The notes beneath the pieces are model-generated. The model searched no databases. It worked only from the letters and a program-made list of their open reading frames with translations, and was not told the DNA's origin. A stretch of 36,407 nt of DNA from Bacteroidetes bacterium OLB10. GTDB lineage: Bacteria > Bacteroidota > Bacteroidia > AKYH767-A > OLB10. The first letter of the stretch is position 1, and the number at the start of each line of letters is the position of its first letter. The translations under genes were made by a program, and so were the position numbers. Shown here in pieces: positions 7,159-15,457 of the stretch. The DNA lies in assembly GCA_001567275.1 (NCBI GenBank), contig LNBX01000015.1, positions 1 to 36,407 of the forward strand. The letters run 5' to 3'.

Positions 7159-7166
7159 TACTTTTG
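7159..7166 (+). promoter_or_regulatory. -7 promoter element for the glycosyltransferase block
   Basis: TACTTTTG fits TAnnTTTG and lies 42 bases before the ATG at 7209, in the divergent spacer between tatD and the glycosyltransferase. Confidence 0.5.
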
Positions 7167-7208
7167 TAGTTTACAACAACCATCTGTAAACTCCTTTTTT
7201 CCTGTACC

Positions 7209-8207
7209 ATGTCTCGTATTTTAGTCATCCGGCTCAGTTCTATTGGCGATATTGTTTTGACCACTCCGGTGATACGCTGTCTGAAAAAACAAATCAAAGA
7301 TGCGGAAATACACTTTCTGACCAAACAAAGTTACAGCGATGTTCTTGCAAACAGTCCTTATATTGATAACACTTATTACTGGCAGGATAACTCAAATGAG
7401 ATTATCAGGCAGTTAAAAGCCAATCACTATGACTACATCATTGACCTGCATAAAAATCTGCGTACCTGGAAAATAAAAAGCAGCCTGAGAGTAAAGTCTT
7501 TTACCTTCAACAAACTTAATGTTGAAAAATGGCTGCTTGTAAATTTCAAGATAAACAAACTTCCGCATAAGCATATTGTAGATCGTTATTTTGATGCCAT
7601 ACAGCCCTTAGGTGTGGTAAATGACGGTCAAGGTCTTGATTTTTTTATCAATCCGCTGGATGAAATTGATGTGGCTACTTATCTGCCACAGCATTTTCAG
7701 TCAGGATATTCAGCTCTTGTGATTGGTGCCCGACATGCTACCAAGCAACTACCATTGTCGAAACTGGAAGAAGTATGTAAACAAGTTTCGCATCCGTTGG
7801 TTGTGCTTGGTGGTGCCGAAGACAGGGAAACCGGTGATATTCTCGAAAAACATTTTCATGATAAAGTTTTCAATGCCTGCGGAAAAACAAGCATTGGCCA
7901 GTCGGCTTCGCTCATCAGGCAATCTCGCGCTGTAATTACCCACGATACGGGCCTCATGCATATTGCAGCAGCATTGCGCAAAAAAATAATTTCCGTGTGG
8001 GGAAATACAGTTCCTGAATTCGGTATGTATCCTTATTTACCCAAAGGAAGCACTCCTTTCAGCATTGTCGAAATAAAGAATCTGTATTGTCGTCCCTGCT
8101 CCAAAATAGGATACAACAAATGCCCGAAGAAACATTTCAGATGTATGATGGAAATTGACCCGCATATCATTGCTGATTTAGAGTCAAAATATTATAATTT
8201 ACCATAA
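7209..8207 (+). CDS. Glycosyltransferase family 9 (LPS heptosyltransferase-like)
   Basis: Transfers a sugar, probably heptose, in lipopolysaccharide core synthesis at the cytoplasmic face of the inner membrane. The N-terminus SRILVIRLSSIGDIVLTTPVIR is characteristic of the family. The C-terminal Rossmann lobe has LVVLGGAEDRETG followed by the TDTG-like motif THDTGLMHIAAAL, which binds the nucleotide-sugar. Cysteines in LYCRPCSKIGYNKC near the end are typical of the bacterial COG0859 group. Length (332) is normal. It is the first gene of a forward run leading to ftsX 93 bases downstream. Exact donor and acceptor cannot be read from sequence. Confidence 0.88.
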   Translation: MSRILVIRLSSIGDIVLTTPVIRCLKKQIKDAEIHFLTKQSYSDVLANSPYIDNTYYWQDNSNEIIRQLKANHYDYIIDLHKNLRTWKIKSSLRVKSFTFNKLNVEKWLLVNFKINKLPHKHIVDRYFDAIQPLGVVNDGQGLDFFINPLDEIDVATYLPQHFQSGYSALVIGARHATKQLPLSKLEEVCKQVSHPLVVLGGAEDRETGDILEKHFHDKVFNACGKTSIGQSASLIRQSRAVITHDTGLMHIAAALRKKIISVWGNTVPEFGMYPYLPKGSTPFSIVEIKNLYCRPCSKIGYNKCPKKHFRCMMEIDPHIIADLESKYYNLP

Positions 8208-8287
8208 TGCCTGTTTCTGCAAAAAGTTGTTTAATAAACTTGTTGAATAGTTTATTGAACACTGCAGACACCGATATTCACATCCTT

Positions 8288-8295
8288 TATTTTTG
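8288..8295 (+). promoter_or_regulatory. Possible -7 element immediately before ftsX
   Basis: TATTTTTG matches TAnnTTTG but ends five bases before the ATG at 8301. If used, the transcript would start at or next to the start codon (leaderless). It may be a chance match in AT-rich DNA. Confidence 0.35.
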
Positions 8296-8300
8296 TGAGT

Positions 8301-9248
8301 ATGAGTGATGATAATAAACTCGCCCGTAAGGCGCTGCGCAGTTCATATATTTCAACCGTCATCAGCATTTCGCTGGTATTGTTTCTGATTGGCTCGCTCG
8401 GAGTGTTGCTGCTCAATGCAAAATATCTTTCAGATTATATCAGGGAAAATGTTGTGCTTACTATTCTTCTAAAGCAAGATGCTGCTGAGCAGGATATTCA
8501 AAACCTGAAAAGTCAATTAGAGGGGAATGCCTATGTAAGTTCAGTGAACTACATCACCCGTGAGCAAGCTGCTGAAGATTTACAGAAAGATCTTGGCGAA
8601 GATTTTACTACTTTTTTAGGATTCAACCCATTGTTGCCGGTGCTGGAGGTAAAACTTAAACCCGAGTATGCCGAAGAAAGCAATTTGAATCAGCTTAAAG
8701 AAACAGTGCAGCAAAAAGGTATTGTCAAAGAATCATATTTTCAGGAATCGCTTCTTAATGCCATCAACAAAAATATCCGCAACATCAGTCTGATTATTTT
8801 AGGTTTCAGTCTGGTATTGTTTTTTATTGCAGGTGCACTTATCAATAACACCATAAGACTTTCTCTCTATGCAAAACGATTGCTGATAAAGAGTATGAAA
8901 CTGGTGGGTGCCACGCGCAATTTCATCCGCAAGCCTTTCATTTTACAGGGAGTGCTGCAAGGTCTTTATGGTGCCATTATTGCTAACTTGTTACTTGTTG
9001 CAACTTTTTATTATGCTAAAACCCAGATTCCCGAAATCATTGCCTTTGAAAATCCGATGAATTTGGGCATTGTAATGGCAATTGTGGTGTTTTTGGGAAT
9101 TTTTATTTCGGGAATGAGCACTTATTTTGCGGTAAATAAATATCTTCGCCAACGCACAGAAGACATTTTTTTAAATCATGGCAAAAGGAAAGACTGTTAC
9201 AACAGAAAAAAAAGTTGTTTCAAAATCAACCGCTACTGCAAAGGATGA
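8301..9248 (+). CDS. ftsX: Cell division protein FtsX
   Basis: Membrane subunit of the FtsEX complex, which links septal peptidoglycan hydrolysis to division. A first transmembrane segment (about 20-42) precedes an extracytoplasmic domain with Tyr-Ile-Thr-Arg-Glu-Gln-Ala and a Phe-Leu-Gly-Phe-Asn-Pro-Leu motif. Three further transmembrane segments follow in the C-terminal half, with MKLVGATRNFIRKPF between them. The ATG at 8301 is preferred; an in-frame GTG at 8295 would add two residues. The recognisable family sequence ends at RQRTEDIF, but the frame continues through a run of seven T (9166-9172) for about 23 more residues, overlapping the next gene by 71 bp. A six-T tract would stop it immediately with TAA. 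ftsE is not in the window. Confidence 0.9.
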   Translation: MSDDNKLARKALRSSYISTVISISLVLFLIGSLGVLLLNAKYLSDYIRENVVLTILLKQDAAEQDIQNLKSQLEGNAYVSSVNYITREQAAEDLQKDLGEDFTTFLGFNPLLPVLEVKLKPEYAEESNLNQLKETVQQKGIVKESYFQESLLNAINKNIRNISLIILGFSLVLFFIAGALINNTIRLSLYAKRLLIKSMKLVGATRNFIRKPFILQGVLQGLYGAIIANLLLVATFYYAKTQIPEIIAFENPMNLGIVMAIVVFLGIFISGMSTYFAVNKYLRQRTEDIFLNHGKRKDCYNRKKSCFKINRYCKG

Positions 9249-9468
9249 TATGTTGTTTGCATTCGGAAGAATTAATTATATCCTGATGATTGCAGGAATC
9301 GTTTTGATATTTTTAGGTTATGTGTTGATGTCGGGTGGTGGCTCAGACGATCCGAATGTTTTCAATCCTGCCATTTTTGATACACAAAGAATTACAATTG
9401 CTCCGATTGTTGTTATTTTAGGTTATGCTCTCGAAGTTGTTGCAATTTTAATTAAGGCAAAAGATTAA
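9178..9468 (+). CDS. DUF3098 small membrane protein
   Basis: A 96-residue protein: a basic, Lys/Thr/Ser-rich cytoplasmic start (1-24), two transmembrane segments (about 33-52 and 75-93) and a short loop GGGSDDPNVFNPAIFDTQRI between them. It is recognised as DUF3098, a Bacteroidota family that sits between ftsX and uppP in many genomes; its function is unknown. The position suggests a role in division or envelope synthesis, which is inference. The first 71 bases are overlapped by the extended ftsX frame. uppP starts 21 bases after its stop. Confidence 0.85.
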   Translation: MAKGKTVTTEKKVVSKSTATAKDDMLFAFGRINYILMIAGIVLIFLGYVLMSGGGSDDPNVFNPAIFDTQRITIAPIVVILGYALEVVAILIKAKD

Positions 9469-9489
9469 ACAAAGCCTCCTGTTTTTTAA

Positions 9490-10290
9490 ATGACAACTCT
9501 GCAAGCCATTATTCTGGCAATTATCGAAGGTATTACCGAATTCTTACCTGTATCTTCTACCGGACACATGATTATCGGTTCGTCACTGATGGGAATTGCA
9601 GAACAACCACTGACCAAAACTTTTACAGTAGCCATTCAGTTTGGTGCCATACTTTCAGTAGTGATGTTGTACTGGAAAAGATTCTTTAACATCAATTTTC
9701 AGTTTTATAAAAGACTGCTTATTGCTTTTATTCCTGCTGCCATATTAGGGAAATTACTCAATGATTATATTGACATGCTGCTCGAAAATGTACTTGTAGT
9801 AGCTGTGATGTTGCTGGTAGGAGGTGTTATTTTCCTGTTGCTGGATAAATGGTTTGCCAAAGCTGAGGAGAATGGCTCAGACAATCTTCAGTCAGACAAG
9901 TCTGCATTCTTAATAGGGCTGTTTCAGTGTATTGCCATGATACCGGGAGTATCACGTTCGGCAGCTACTATTATTGGCGGACTCACTCAGAAGCTGAATA
10001 AAAAAGGTGCTGCAGAATTTTCGTTTTTCCTTGCTGTGCCAACCATGTTTGCTGCAACAGTTTATAAAATGTATGAGCTCTACAAACTCGAAGGTGCTTT
10101 CAGCAGCGAAGAGATTAAGCTCATAGCCATTGGAAATATAGTTGCCTTTATTGTAGCAGCCATAGCCATCAAATCTTTTATTTCCTATCTTACCAAACAT
10201 GGATTTAAAATTTTTGGATGGTACAGAATTATTGTAGGCGCACTCATCATCATTCTGTATTTAGCAGGCATCGAGCTTAAAATGATCTGA
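9490..10290 (+). CDS. uppP: Undecaprenyl-diphosphatase UppP (BacA type)
   Basis: Dephosphorylates undecaprenyl pyrophosphate to recycle the lipid carrier for peptidoglycan and O-antigen; overproduction is known to give bacitracin resistance. The two catalytic repeats are clear: [14 protein letters not shown] (residues 13-26) and [10 protein letters not shown] (about 153-162). Around eight hydrophobic segments are visible, and 266 residues is the usual length. It lies 21 bases after the DUF3098 gene and 4 bases before truB, so all are likely one transcript. Confidence 0.96.
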   Translation: MTTLQAIILAIIEGITEFLPVSSTGHMIIGSSLMGIAEQPLTKTFTVAIQFGAILSVVMLYWKRFFNINFQFYKRLLIAFIPAAILGKLLNDYIDMLLENVLVVAVMLLVGGVIFLLLDKWFAKAEENGSDNLQSDKSAFLIGLFQCIAMIPGVSRSAATIIGGLTQKLNKKGAAEFSFFLAVPTMFAATVYKMYELYKLEGAFSSEEIKLIAIGNIVAFIVAAIAIKSFISYLTKHGFKIFGWYRIIVGALIIILYLAGIELKMI

Positions 10291-10294
10291 TGCC

Positions 10295-11011
10295 ATGATT
10301 GATTTTCAGCAGGGGCAGGTACTTTTAGTTGACAAACCACTGGAGTGGACATCATTTGATGTAGTGAATAAGTTGCGCAGAGCATTGCAGCATCTGAAAG
10401 ACAAAGAAGGTAAAAAACCATTTAAGAATATTAAAGTCGGACATGCAGGAACATTAGATCCTCTTGCTACAGGGTTACTGATTGTTTGCACCGGTGCAGC
10501 CACAAAAACCATAGAGCAACTGATGGGTTTTGAAAAAGAATATACCGGTACTGTTTTTCTTGGTGCTTCTACACCATCATTCGACAAGGAAACTGAAGTA
10601 GATGTGCATTATGAAACATCGCACATAACTGAGGAACTCATTACCCAAGTTGCAAAGCAATTTACCGGAAACATTTTGCAGGTCCCCCCTGCACACTCAG
10701 CCACCATCATCAAAGGTGAGCGTGCTTATGAAAAAGCACGAAGAGGCGAAGCAGTGGACATGCCACCAAAGCAGGTTACCATTTCAGCTTTTGACATTGT
10801 AAAAATCGAAATGCCATTGATCCATTTCAAAGTGGTTTGCAGCAAAGGAACCTACATACGCTCGCTTGCAAATGATTTTGGAAAAGCATTGCAGTCAGGT
10901 GCTTACCTGCATTCGCTGTGCAGAACACGTATAGGAAAATATTCACTTGATAAAGCCAAACAGGTAGATGTTCTCGTAAAAGAAATTAAACAATCCGTGA
11001 CTTATTTTTAA
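10295..11011 (+). CDS. truB: tRNA pseudouridine(55) synthase TruB
   Basis: Makes pseudouridine 55 in the T loop of tRNAs. The N-terminal KPLEWTSFDVVNKLRR and the catalytic motif GHAGTLDPLATGLL with Asp55 are clear. CSKGTYIRSLANDFG is the conserved later motif. At 238 residues it lacks the C-terminal PUA-like domain found in E. coli TruB, as is common in Bacteroidota. The ATG is four bases after the uppP stop. It converges on the gene at 11073. An A/T-only 8-bp hairpin (11018-11037) follows the stop but lacks a U-tract. Confidence 0.95.
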   Translation: MIDFQQGQVLLVDKPLEWTSFDVVNKLRRALQHLKDKEGKKPFKNIKVGHAGTLDPLATGLLIVCTGAATKTIEQLMGFEKEYTGTVFLGASTPSFDKETEVDVHYETSHITEELITQVAKQFTGNILQVPPAHSATIIKGERAYEKARRGEAVDMPPKQVTISAFDIVKIEMPLIHFKVVCSKGTYIRSLANDFGKALQSGAYLHSLCRTRIGKYSLDKAKQVDVLVKEIKQSVTYF

Positions 11012-11017
11012 GCTGCA

Positions 11018-11037
11018 TTTAATTTAGAAAAATTAAA
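11018..11037. terminator. Weak AT-only hairpin between convergent genes
   Basis: TTTAATTT (11018-11025) and AAATTAAA (11030-11037) are perfect inverted copies around AGAA. It sits in the 61-base gap between truB and the convergent SRPBCC-like gene. There is no G/C in the stem and no U-tract, so termination activity is uncertain. Confidence 0.25.
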
Positions 11038-11072
11038 CTGTGTGAGAGCATCATCTCCATCCCTGTCACATA

Positions 11073-11594
11073 TTATTTCCTCTGAAAAGAATAATTATTT
11101 TCAACAACATTCTTAAATCTGCTAAACATACTGTCTTGCTGCTGCTGAAAATAAGGCCTGCTCAACGCAAACATTGAACGCAGAAAAATATTTTTACCTC
11201 TTGTAACAGTTTGAACATGTAATGTAGTACGCAATGAATCGCCTGACAATGTCAAATTGTAATCTGAAGAATAAACTTCACTGTCAAAACTAAACACACA
11301 ACTGCTATTTGGTTTCAATGTATCATAAGTAAGTACCAAATCCATTGTCTTGTCTTTTTGAATCAATTTCAAAATATACTTTTTATCGGGAATTTCTGCT
11401 TTTACAGACTGAAGTCCGTTAAACCATTGTTTCATCAGCGAAGTGTCAGTTATTGAATTGAAAACAAAATCAGGCGGAACACTAATTTCTGTTTGAGTCT
11501 GACATTTCACAGTGGGGTGTAATAAGCCCATTGTTACAAAACCCATCGCCACTACAGCAATTCCCGCAAGAAGATATTTTACACCATTACTCAT
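11073..11594 (-). CDS. SRPBCC-like membrane-anchored protein
   Basis: A 173-residue protein with one N-terminal hydrophobic segment (about 6-25) that should anchor it in the inner membrane or act as an uncleaved signal. The remainder resembles the START/polyketide-cyclase (SRPBCC) fold: ISVPPDFVFNSITDTSLMKQW is typical of its first strand and helix, and alternating strands follow. Such proteins bind hydrophobic ligands; no ligand can be proposed here. It lies 18 bases after the deoxyhypusine synthase-like gene and is likely co-transcribed with it. Functional assignment is weak. Confidence 0.6.
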   Translation of the reverse strand: MSNGVKYLLAGIAVVAMGFVTMGLLHPTVKCQTQTEISVPPDFVFNSITDTSLMKQWFNGLQSVKAEIPDKKYILKLIQKDKTMDLVLTYDTLKPNSSCVFSFDSEVYSSDYNLTLSGDSLRTTLHVQTVTRGKNIFLRSMFALSRPYFQQQQDSMFSRFKNVVENNYSFQRK

Positions 11595-11612
11595 TGTAAT
11601 GTATTGAAAACA

Positions 11613-12587
11613 TTACCAGCCCAAAATCCAGGCAAACATGAGTGGTGCAACTATAGACGCATCACTTTCCACAATAAACTTAGGTGTATCTATATCAAGT
11701 TTGCCCCATGTAATTTTTTCATTAGGTACTGCACCGCTGTATGAACCATAGCTGGTAGTGCTGTCGCTGATCTGACAGAAGTAACTCCAGAACGGAACAT
11801 CGTGCCACTCTAAGTCCTGATACATCATTGGCACAACACAAATGGGAAAATCACCGGCTATACCTCCGCCAATCTGAAAAAATCCTACTCCTTTGCCACC
11901 TGAATTTTTGCGATACCAATCACTGAGCCACACCATGTATTCTATTCCGCTTTTCATGGTTGATGCCTTCAATTCGTTTTTAATTACATAAGACGCAAAA
12001 ATATTTCCCATGGTACTGTCTTCCCATCCGGGCACTACAATAGGAATATTTTTTTGAGCCGCTGCAAGCATCCACGAATTTTTAGGATCAATTTCATAAT
12101 ACTGTTCCAGCACTCCGCTCAGCAACATTTTATACATATACTCATGCGGAAAATAACGTTCCCCTTTGGCCTCAGCTTCGCTCCACACTTTGTGAATATG
12201 TTGCTGAATTCTTCTGAAAGCTTCTTCTTCAGGAATACACGTATCGGTAACGCGGTTGTAATGATTGTCGAGTAAATCACGCTCCTGTTCCGGAGTAAGG
12301 TCACGATAATTAGGTACTCGTTTATAATGATTATGTGCTACCAGATTCATTATATCCTCTTCGAGATTAGCACCGGTACATGATATAATATGCACTTTAT
12401 CCTGACGAATCATTTCAGCAAGTGATATTCCTAATTCTGCAGTACTCATGGCACCGGCAAGCGTAACCATCATTTTTCCACCTTCGCTGAGATGGGTAAC
12501 ATAAGCTTTGGAAGCATCCATCATAGCCGCAGCATTGAAATGACGGTAATGATGTTGCATAAAATTTGATATTGGTCCCTGTGACAT
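11613..12587 (-). CDS. Deoxyhypusine synthase-family protein
   Basis: Homologous to the NAD-dependent enzyme that, in eukaryotes and archaea, moves the aminobutyl group of spermidine to a lysine of eIF5A. The C-terminal catalytic region is well kept: SGAVPNEKITWGK with Lys296 at the position of the catalytic lysine, then VESDASIVAPLMFAW. The NAD-binding Gly-rich GGGIAGDFPI and an earlier SCTGANLEEDI are also present. Length (324) fits bacterial members. Bacteria have no eIF5A, so the substrate must differ; some bacterial relatives make homospermidine-type polyamines. A TATCTTTG element lies 22 bases upstream, and the SRPBCC-like gene follows. Confidence 0.85.
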   Translation of the reverse strand: MSQGPISNFMQHHYRHFNAAAMMDASKAYVTHLSEGGKMMVTLAGAMSTAELGISLAEMIRQDKVHIISCTGANLEEDIMNLVAHNHYKRVPNYRDLTPEQERDLLDNHYNRVTDTCIPEEEAFRRIQQHIHKVWSEAEAKGERYFPHEYMYKMLLSGVLEQYYEIDPKNSWMLAAAQKNIPIVVPGWEDSTMGNIFASYVIKNELKASTMKSGIEYMVWLSDWYRKNSGGKGVGFFQIGGGIAGDFPICVVPMMYQDLEWHDVPFWSYFCQISDSTTSYGSYSGAVPNEKITWGKLDIDTPKFIVESDASIVAPLMFAWILGW

Positions 12588-12609
12588 AATTTATAAAAAT
12601 TCTAAGCGA

Positions 12610-12617
12610 CAAAGATA
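12610..12617 (-). promoter_or_regulatory. -7 promoter element for the DHS-like gene
   Basis: The minus strand reads TATCTTTG, a perfect TAnnTTTG, 22 bases upstream of the ATG at 12587. Confidence 0.6.
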
Positions 12618-12740
12618 GTTATAATGAAATAATGTATCGACATTCTGATCATCACTCTTTTTCTGAATTACAGCTCTTCAAATTAATATTCTATCTGCTA
12701 AAAAAAAATCAATGTATTTGTCTTGAGTTATGGAATGCAG

Positions 12741-14078
12741 TTAACGATTACCCATCATTATAAACATTGAACAGACAGCTGCAGCCATTCCAAAAAAAGT
12801 TATCCATAATAATGCTTTGGATAAAGGTCCACTCGTATTCTCACCCATCACAATCTTATCTGACGAAATTTTAATTATCAAAAATATTAAAGGAACGGCT
12901 GCAACCCCATTAAGCACCGCAGCATATACCAATGCCTTCACCGGGTCAATCCCAATAAAATTAATTATCAGTCCAATGATTGTTGCAATTGTGATAACTC
13001 CATAAAAGCCATGTGCTCTTTTTAATCTGAGGTTTAATCCGGATTCCCAGTTTACCGCTTCTGAAACTGCATACGCTGCAGAGCCCGAAAGAACAGGAAC
13101 AGCAAGCATTCCCAGCCCGATAATTCCGATAGAGAAAATGAGTTTTGCCAGAAATCCGGAATGTGGAAAAGAATGAACCAATGGCTCCAATGCTTTTGCT
13201 GCATCTGCGGCTGTATTGATATCCTGTACTCCGCTACTATGCAAAACTGCAGCAGCCACAACCAATATACTCCAGGTTGTAATTTCAGAAATTATCATTC
13301 CGGATGTATTATCTACCCGCATCCTGCGAATAAATGTTTTGTGAGAATGATGTGCTGTATTTTCAAGTATTTTCTTTTCTTTTAATTCCTCCACTTCCTG
13401 TGATGCTTCCCAGAAAAACATATATGGTGAAATAGTTGTACCCAAAACACCTGTGATGATAAACAGAAAAGCAAAACTGAATTCTATATGTGGAATAAAA
13501 GTTGCTTTTAGCACTTCTTTCCAGGGCATATCAATTATAAAAATCGTAACCGGATATGCAAGTAATGACAATGCAAGCCATTTTAGAATACGCGCATAAG
13601 TACGATAAGAGGTAAAAATTTCCAGAATTAATATTCCGGCAGTAAATAACAGAGTCCATACTGCAAAAGGTAATGGTACTATTAATTTAGCAGCTGCTGC
13701 CATTGCACCAATGTCAGCACCAATATTAATTACATTCGCAACAACTACAATAAATACAACTGTGTAGAGTAGTCTTTTATTATATCTTTCTTTTACTACT
13801 GCGGCAATACCTTTGCCGGTAACCAATCCAATACGTGCACAAGCTTCCTGCACTGCTGTCATAAAAGGCAACATCCAAAAGGCAGTCCACAACTGACCAA
13901 ACCCGAACTGTGCTCCTGTTTGTGAATAAGTAGCAATTCCTGAAGGGTCGTCATCGGCAGCCCCTGTGATAAGTCCCGGGCCTAATACAGACAGAAATTT
14001 TCTGAATTTACCTTTTCTTCGTGTAGAAATGAGTTCTTGTTTTACTTCCGGCTTAACATTTCTATCAGAAGTTGCCAT
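12741..14078 (-). CDS. Nramp-family transporter with divergent metal-site motifs
   Basis: Inner-membrane transporter of the Nramp (MntH-like) superfamily, with about eleven hydrophobic segments and 445 residues. The TM1 region reads GPGLITGAADDDPSGIATYS, so the canonical metal-binding DPGN appears as DPSG (44-47). In TM6 the canonical MPH(N) appears to be replaced by SPYM (217-220) in TTISPYMFF. The Asp is kept but the Met, His and Asn ligands are not, so canonical Mn/Fe transport should not be assumed. Related divergent Nramps include Mg-transporting types. It begins 30 bases after the thioesterase gene on the same strand and may share its transcript. The substrate is unknown. Confidence 0.85.
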   Translation of the reverse strand: MATSDRNVKPEVKQELISTRRKGKFRKFLSVLGPGLITGAADDDPSGIATYSQTGAQFGFGQLWTAFWMLPFMTAVQEACARIGLVTGKGIAAVVKERYNKRLLYTVVFIVVVANVINIGADIGAMAAAAKLIVPLPFAVWTLLFTAGILILEIFTSYRTYARILKWLALSLLAYPVTIFIIDMPWKEVLKATFIPHIEFSFAFLFIITGVLGTTISPYMFFWEASQEVEELKEKKILENTAHHSHKTFIRRMRVDNTSGMIISEITTWSILVVAAAVLHSSGVQDINTAADAAKALEPLVHSFPHSGFLAKLIFSIGIIGLGMLAVPVLSGSAAYAVSEAVNWESGLNLRLKRAHGFYGVITIATIIGLIINFIGIDPVKALVYAAVLNGVAAVPLIFLIIKISSDKIVMGENTSGPLSKALLWITFFGMAAAVCSMFIMMGNR

Positions 14079-14108
14079 GATATTAAAGAGAATTAAAGTA
14101 TGACTCTT

Positions 14109-14618
14109 TTACAAAAACAATGCTTTTAGCTCTGTAGCTTCGGCAGGTTTCATTTTTCCTGCAAGTATCAGCGACAATTGTTTTCTCCTTAATGCAGCAT
14201 CGTATCTCTTTTTTTCTTCTTCGGTTTCAGGAATAAGTTCGGGCACTGCAATAGGTGCGCCTTGCTGGTCAACGGCAACAAATGAATAGATAGCTTCATT
14301 GCATTTTATTTTTTCGTTGGTGGCGTTGCGCTCCACCAGTACTTCCATAAACACTTCCATACTGGACGTAAAAGCCCGCGATACCTTTGCCTGAATGGTG
14401 ACTATATCGCCCAAACGAATAGGTTGGTTGAAAGAAACATTATTTACAGAGGCTGTAACAACCACACGTCCGCAATGGCGGTGTGCGGCAACGGCAGAGC
14501 AAACATCCATCCAGTGAAGCAATCGCCCTCCCATGAGGTTGCCCAGAACGTTGGTGTCGTTGGGTAATACAATTTCTGTTTGTATGGTTAAACTTTCCTT
14601 AGCAGTTTTTGCCTTCAT
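14109..14618 (-). CDS. Acyl-CoA thioesterase, hotdog fold (YciA/BFIT-like)
   Basis: Hydrolyses acyl-CoA thioesters in the cytoplasm. The hotdog-domain signature NVLGNLMGGRLLHWMD (residues 24-39) includes the Asn/Asp region typical of this subgroup. VTASVNNVSFNQPIRLGDIV is the second conserved strand region, and a charged helical tail follows (about 128-169). The length of 169 fits single-domain members. It is divergent from the SIMPL-domain gene and 30 bases ahead of the Nramp-family gene. It is not placed in the menaquinone operon, so a MenI role is not supported. Specificity is unknown. Confidence 0.87.
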   Translation of the reverse strand: MKAKTAKESLTIQTEIVLPNDTNVLGNLMGGRLLHWMDVCSAVAAHRHCGRVVVTASVNNVSFNQPIRLGDIVTIQAKVSRAFTSSMEVFMEVLVERNATNEKIKCNEAIYSFVAVDQQGAPIAVPELIPETEEEKKRYDAALRRKQLSLILAGKMKPAEATELKALFL

Positions 14619-14696
14619 AATATATTCGGTTATGGCTGCAAATATCTGTAATTAGACGTTAACCTAATGTTTTATTATCCCTTGTGGAATTAACTC

Positions 14697-14704
14697 TATC
14701 TTTG
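14697..14704 (+). promoter_or_regulatory. -7 promoter element for the SIMPL-domain gene
   Basis: TATCTTTG, a perfect TAnnTTTG followed by CA, lies 22 bases before the ATG at 14727 in the divergent spacer. Confidence 0.6.
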
Positions 14705-14726
14705 CATCCGTTGAAAAAAACAAAAA

Positions 14727-15449
14727 ATGCGAACAATTAAAACCGTGGCTCTTGCCACTTTATTAGGTCTGATGACTAACACCAACATGGCACAACAAAC
14801 TACAGCCCCTGAACAACGCAAAATTGAAGTAACGGGCAATGCTGAAATGGAGGTTATTCCTGATGAAATTTATGTAAACATTACCGTTCAGGAATATACC
14901 GAAAACAAAAAGAAAGTTGACATTAATGAAATCAGAAAAGATTTTCTGGAGGCATGCAGCAAAGCAGGTATTGCCAAGGAAAATATTTCTATTCAGGGAA
15001 TGAATGGCTACAACAACAACGGATGGTACTGGCAACGCAAAAAGAAATCACCTGATTTTATGGCCTCATCCACATTTATAATCAAATTTTCATCGGGTGA
15101 ACAAATTGAAAAACTGATGAGTCTGCTTGATGATAAAAGCACTCAAAATATGTATATCAGTTCTACTTCGTACAGCAAAATGGAAGACCTGAAAAAACAG
15201 GTTAAGATTAAAGCATTACAGGATGCACGAAGCAAAGCACAATATTTATGCGAAGCTATTGGCGAAAAAGCAGGTAAAGTACTTCTGATAAAAGAAGTTG
15301 AAGGCAACAGCTACGTTCCTCAACCTATGATGATGAAGGAAAGAATGATGTCAGGTGCAGTGATGGCTGATGAATTTGAGCCTTCAGGACTTGAGTTTCA
15401 GAAAATAAAGATTAAGATGGAAGTATTGGCACAGTTTGCCATACAATAA
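14727..15449 (+). CDS. SIMPL (DUF541) domain protein, exported
   Basis: A 240-residue protein with a signal peptide (about residues 1-22, MRTIKTVALATLLGLMTNTN, cleavage near Met-Ala-Gln). The domain opens with RKIEVTGNAEMEVIPDEIYV, the usual start of the SIMPL/DUF541 family. It has the later KALQDARSKAQYLCEAIGEKAGKV helix and ends with a strand in IKMEVLAQFAI. These proteins are periplasmic or outer-membrane associated and poorly understood; some relatives assemble into oligomeric cages or affect oxidative stress tolerance. The pseudouridine synthase gene follows at 8 bases and is probably in the same operon, though no functional link is evident. Confidence 0.85.
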   Translation: MRTIKTVALATLLGLMTNTNMAQQTTAPEQRKIEVTGNAEMEVIPDEIYVNITVQEYTENKKKVDINEIRKDFLEACSKAGIAKENISIQGMNGYNNNGWYWQRKKKSPDFMASSTFIIKFSSGEQIEKLMSLLDDKSTQNMYISSTSYSKMEDLKKQVKIKALQDARSKAQYLCEAIGEKAGKVLLIKEVEGNSYVPQPMMMKERMMSGAVMADEFEPSGLEFQKIKIKMEVLAQFAIQ

Positions 15450-15457
15450 CCCAAAAT

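Noticed and set aside
14109..14618. MenI (DHNA-CoA thioesterase) identity for the hotdog thioesterase
   Set aside because: The sequence fits the YciA/BFIT-like acyl-CoA thioesterase subgroup and the gene is about 15 kb from the men operon.
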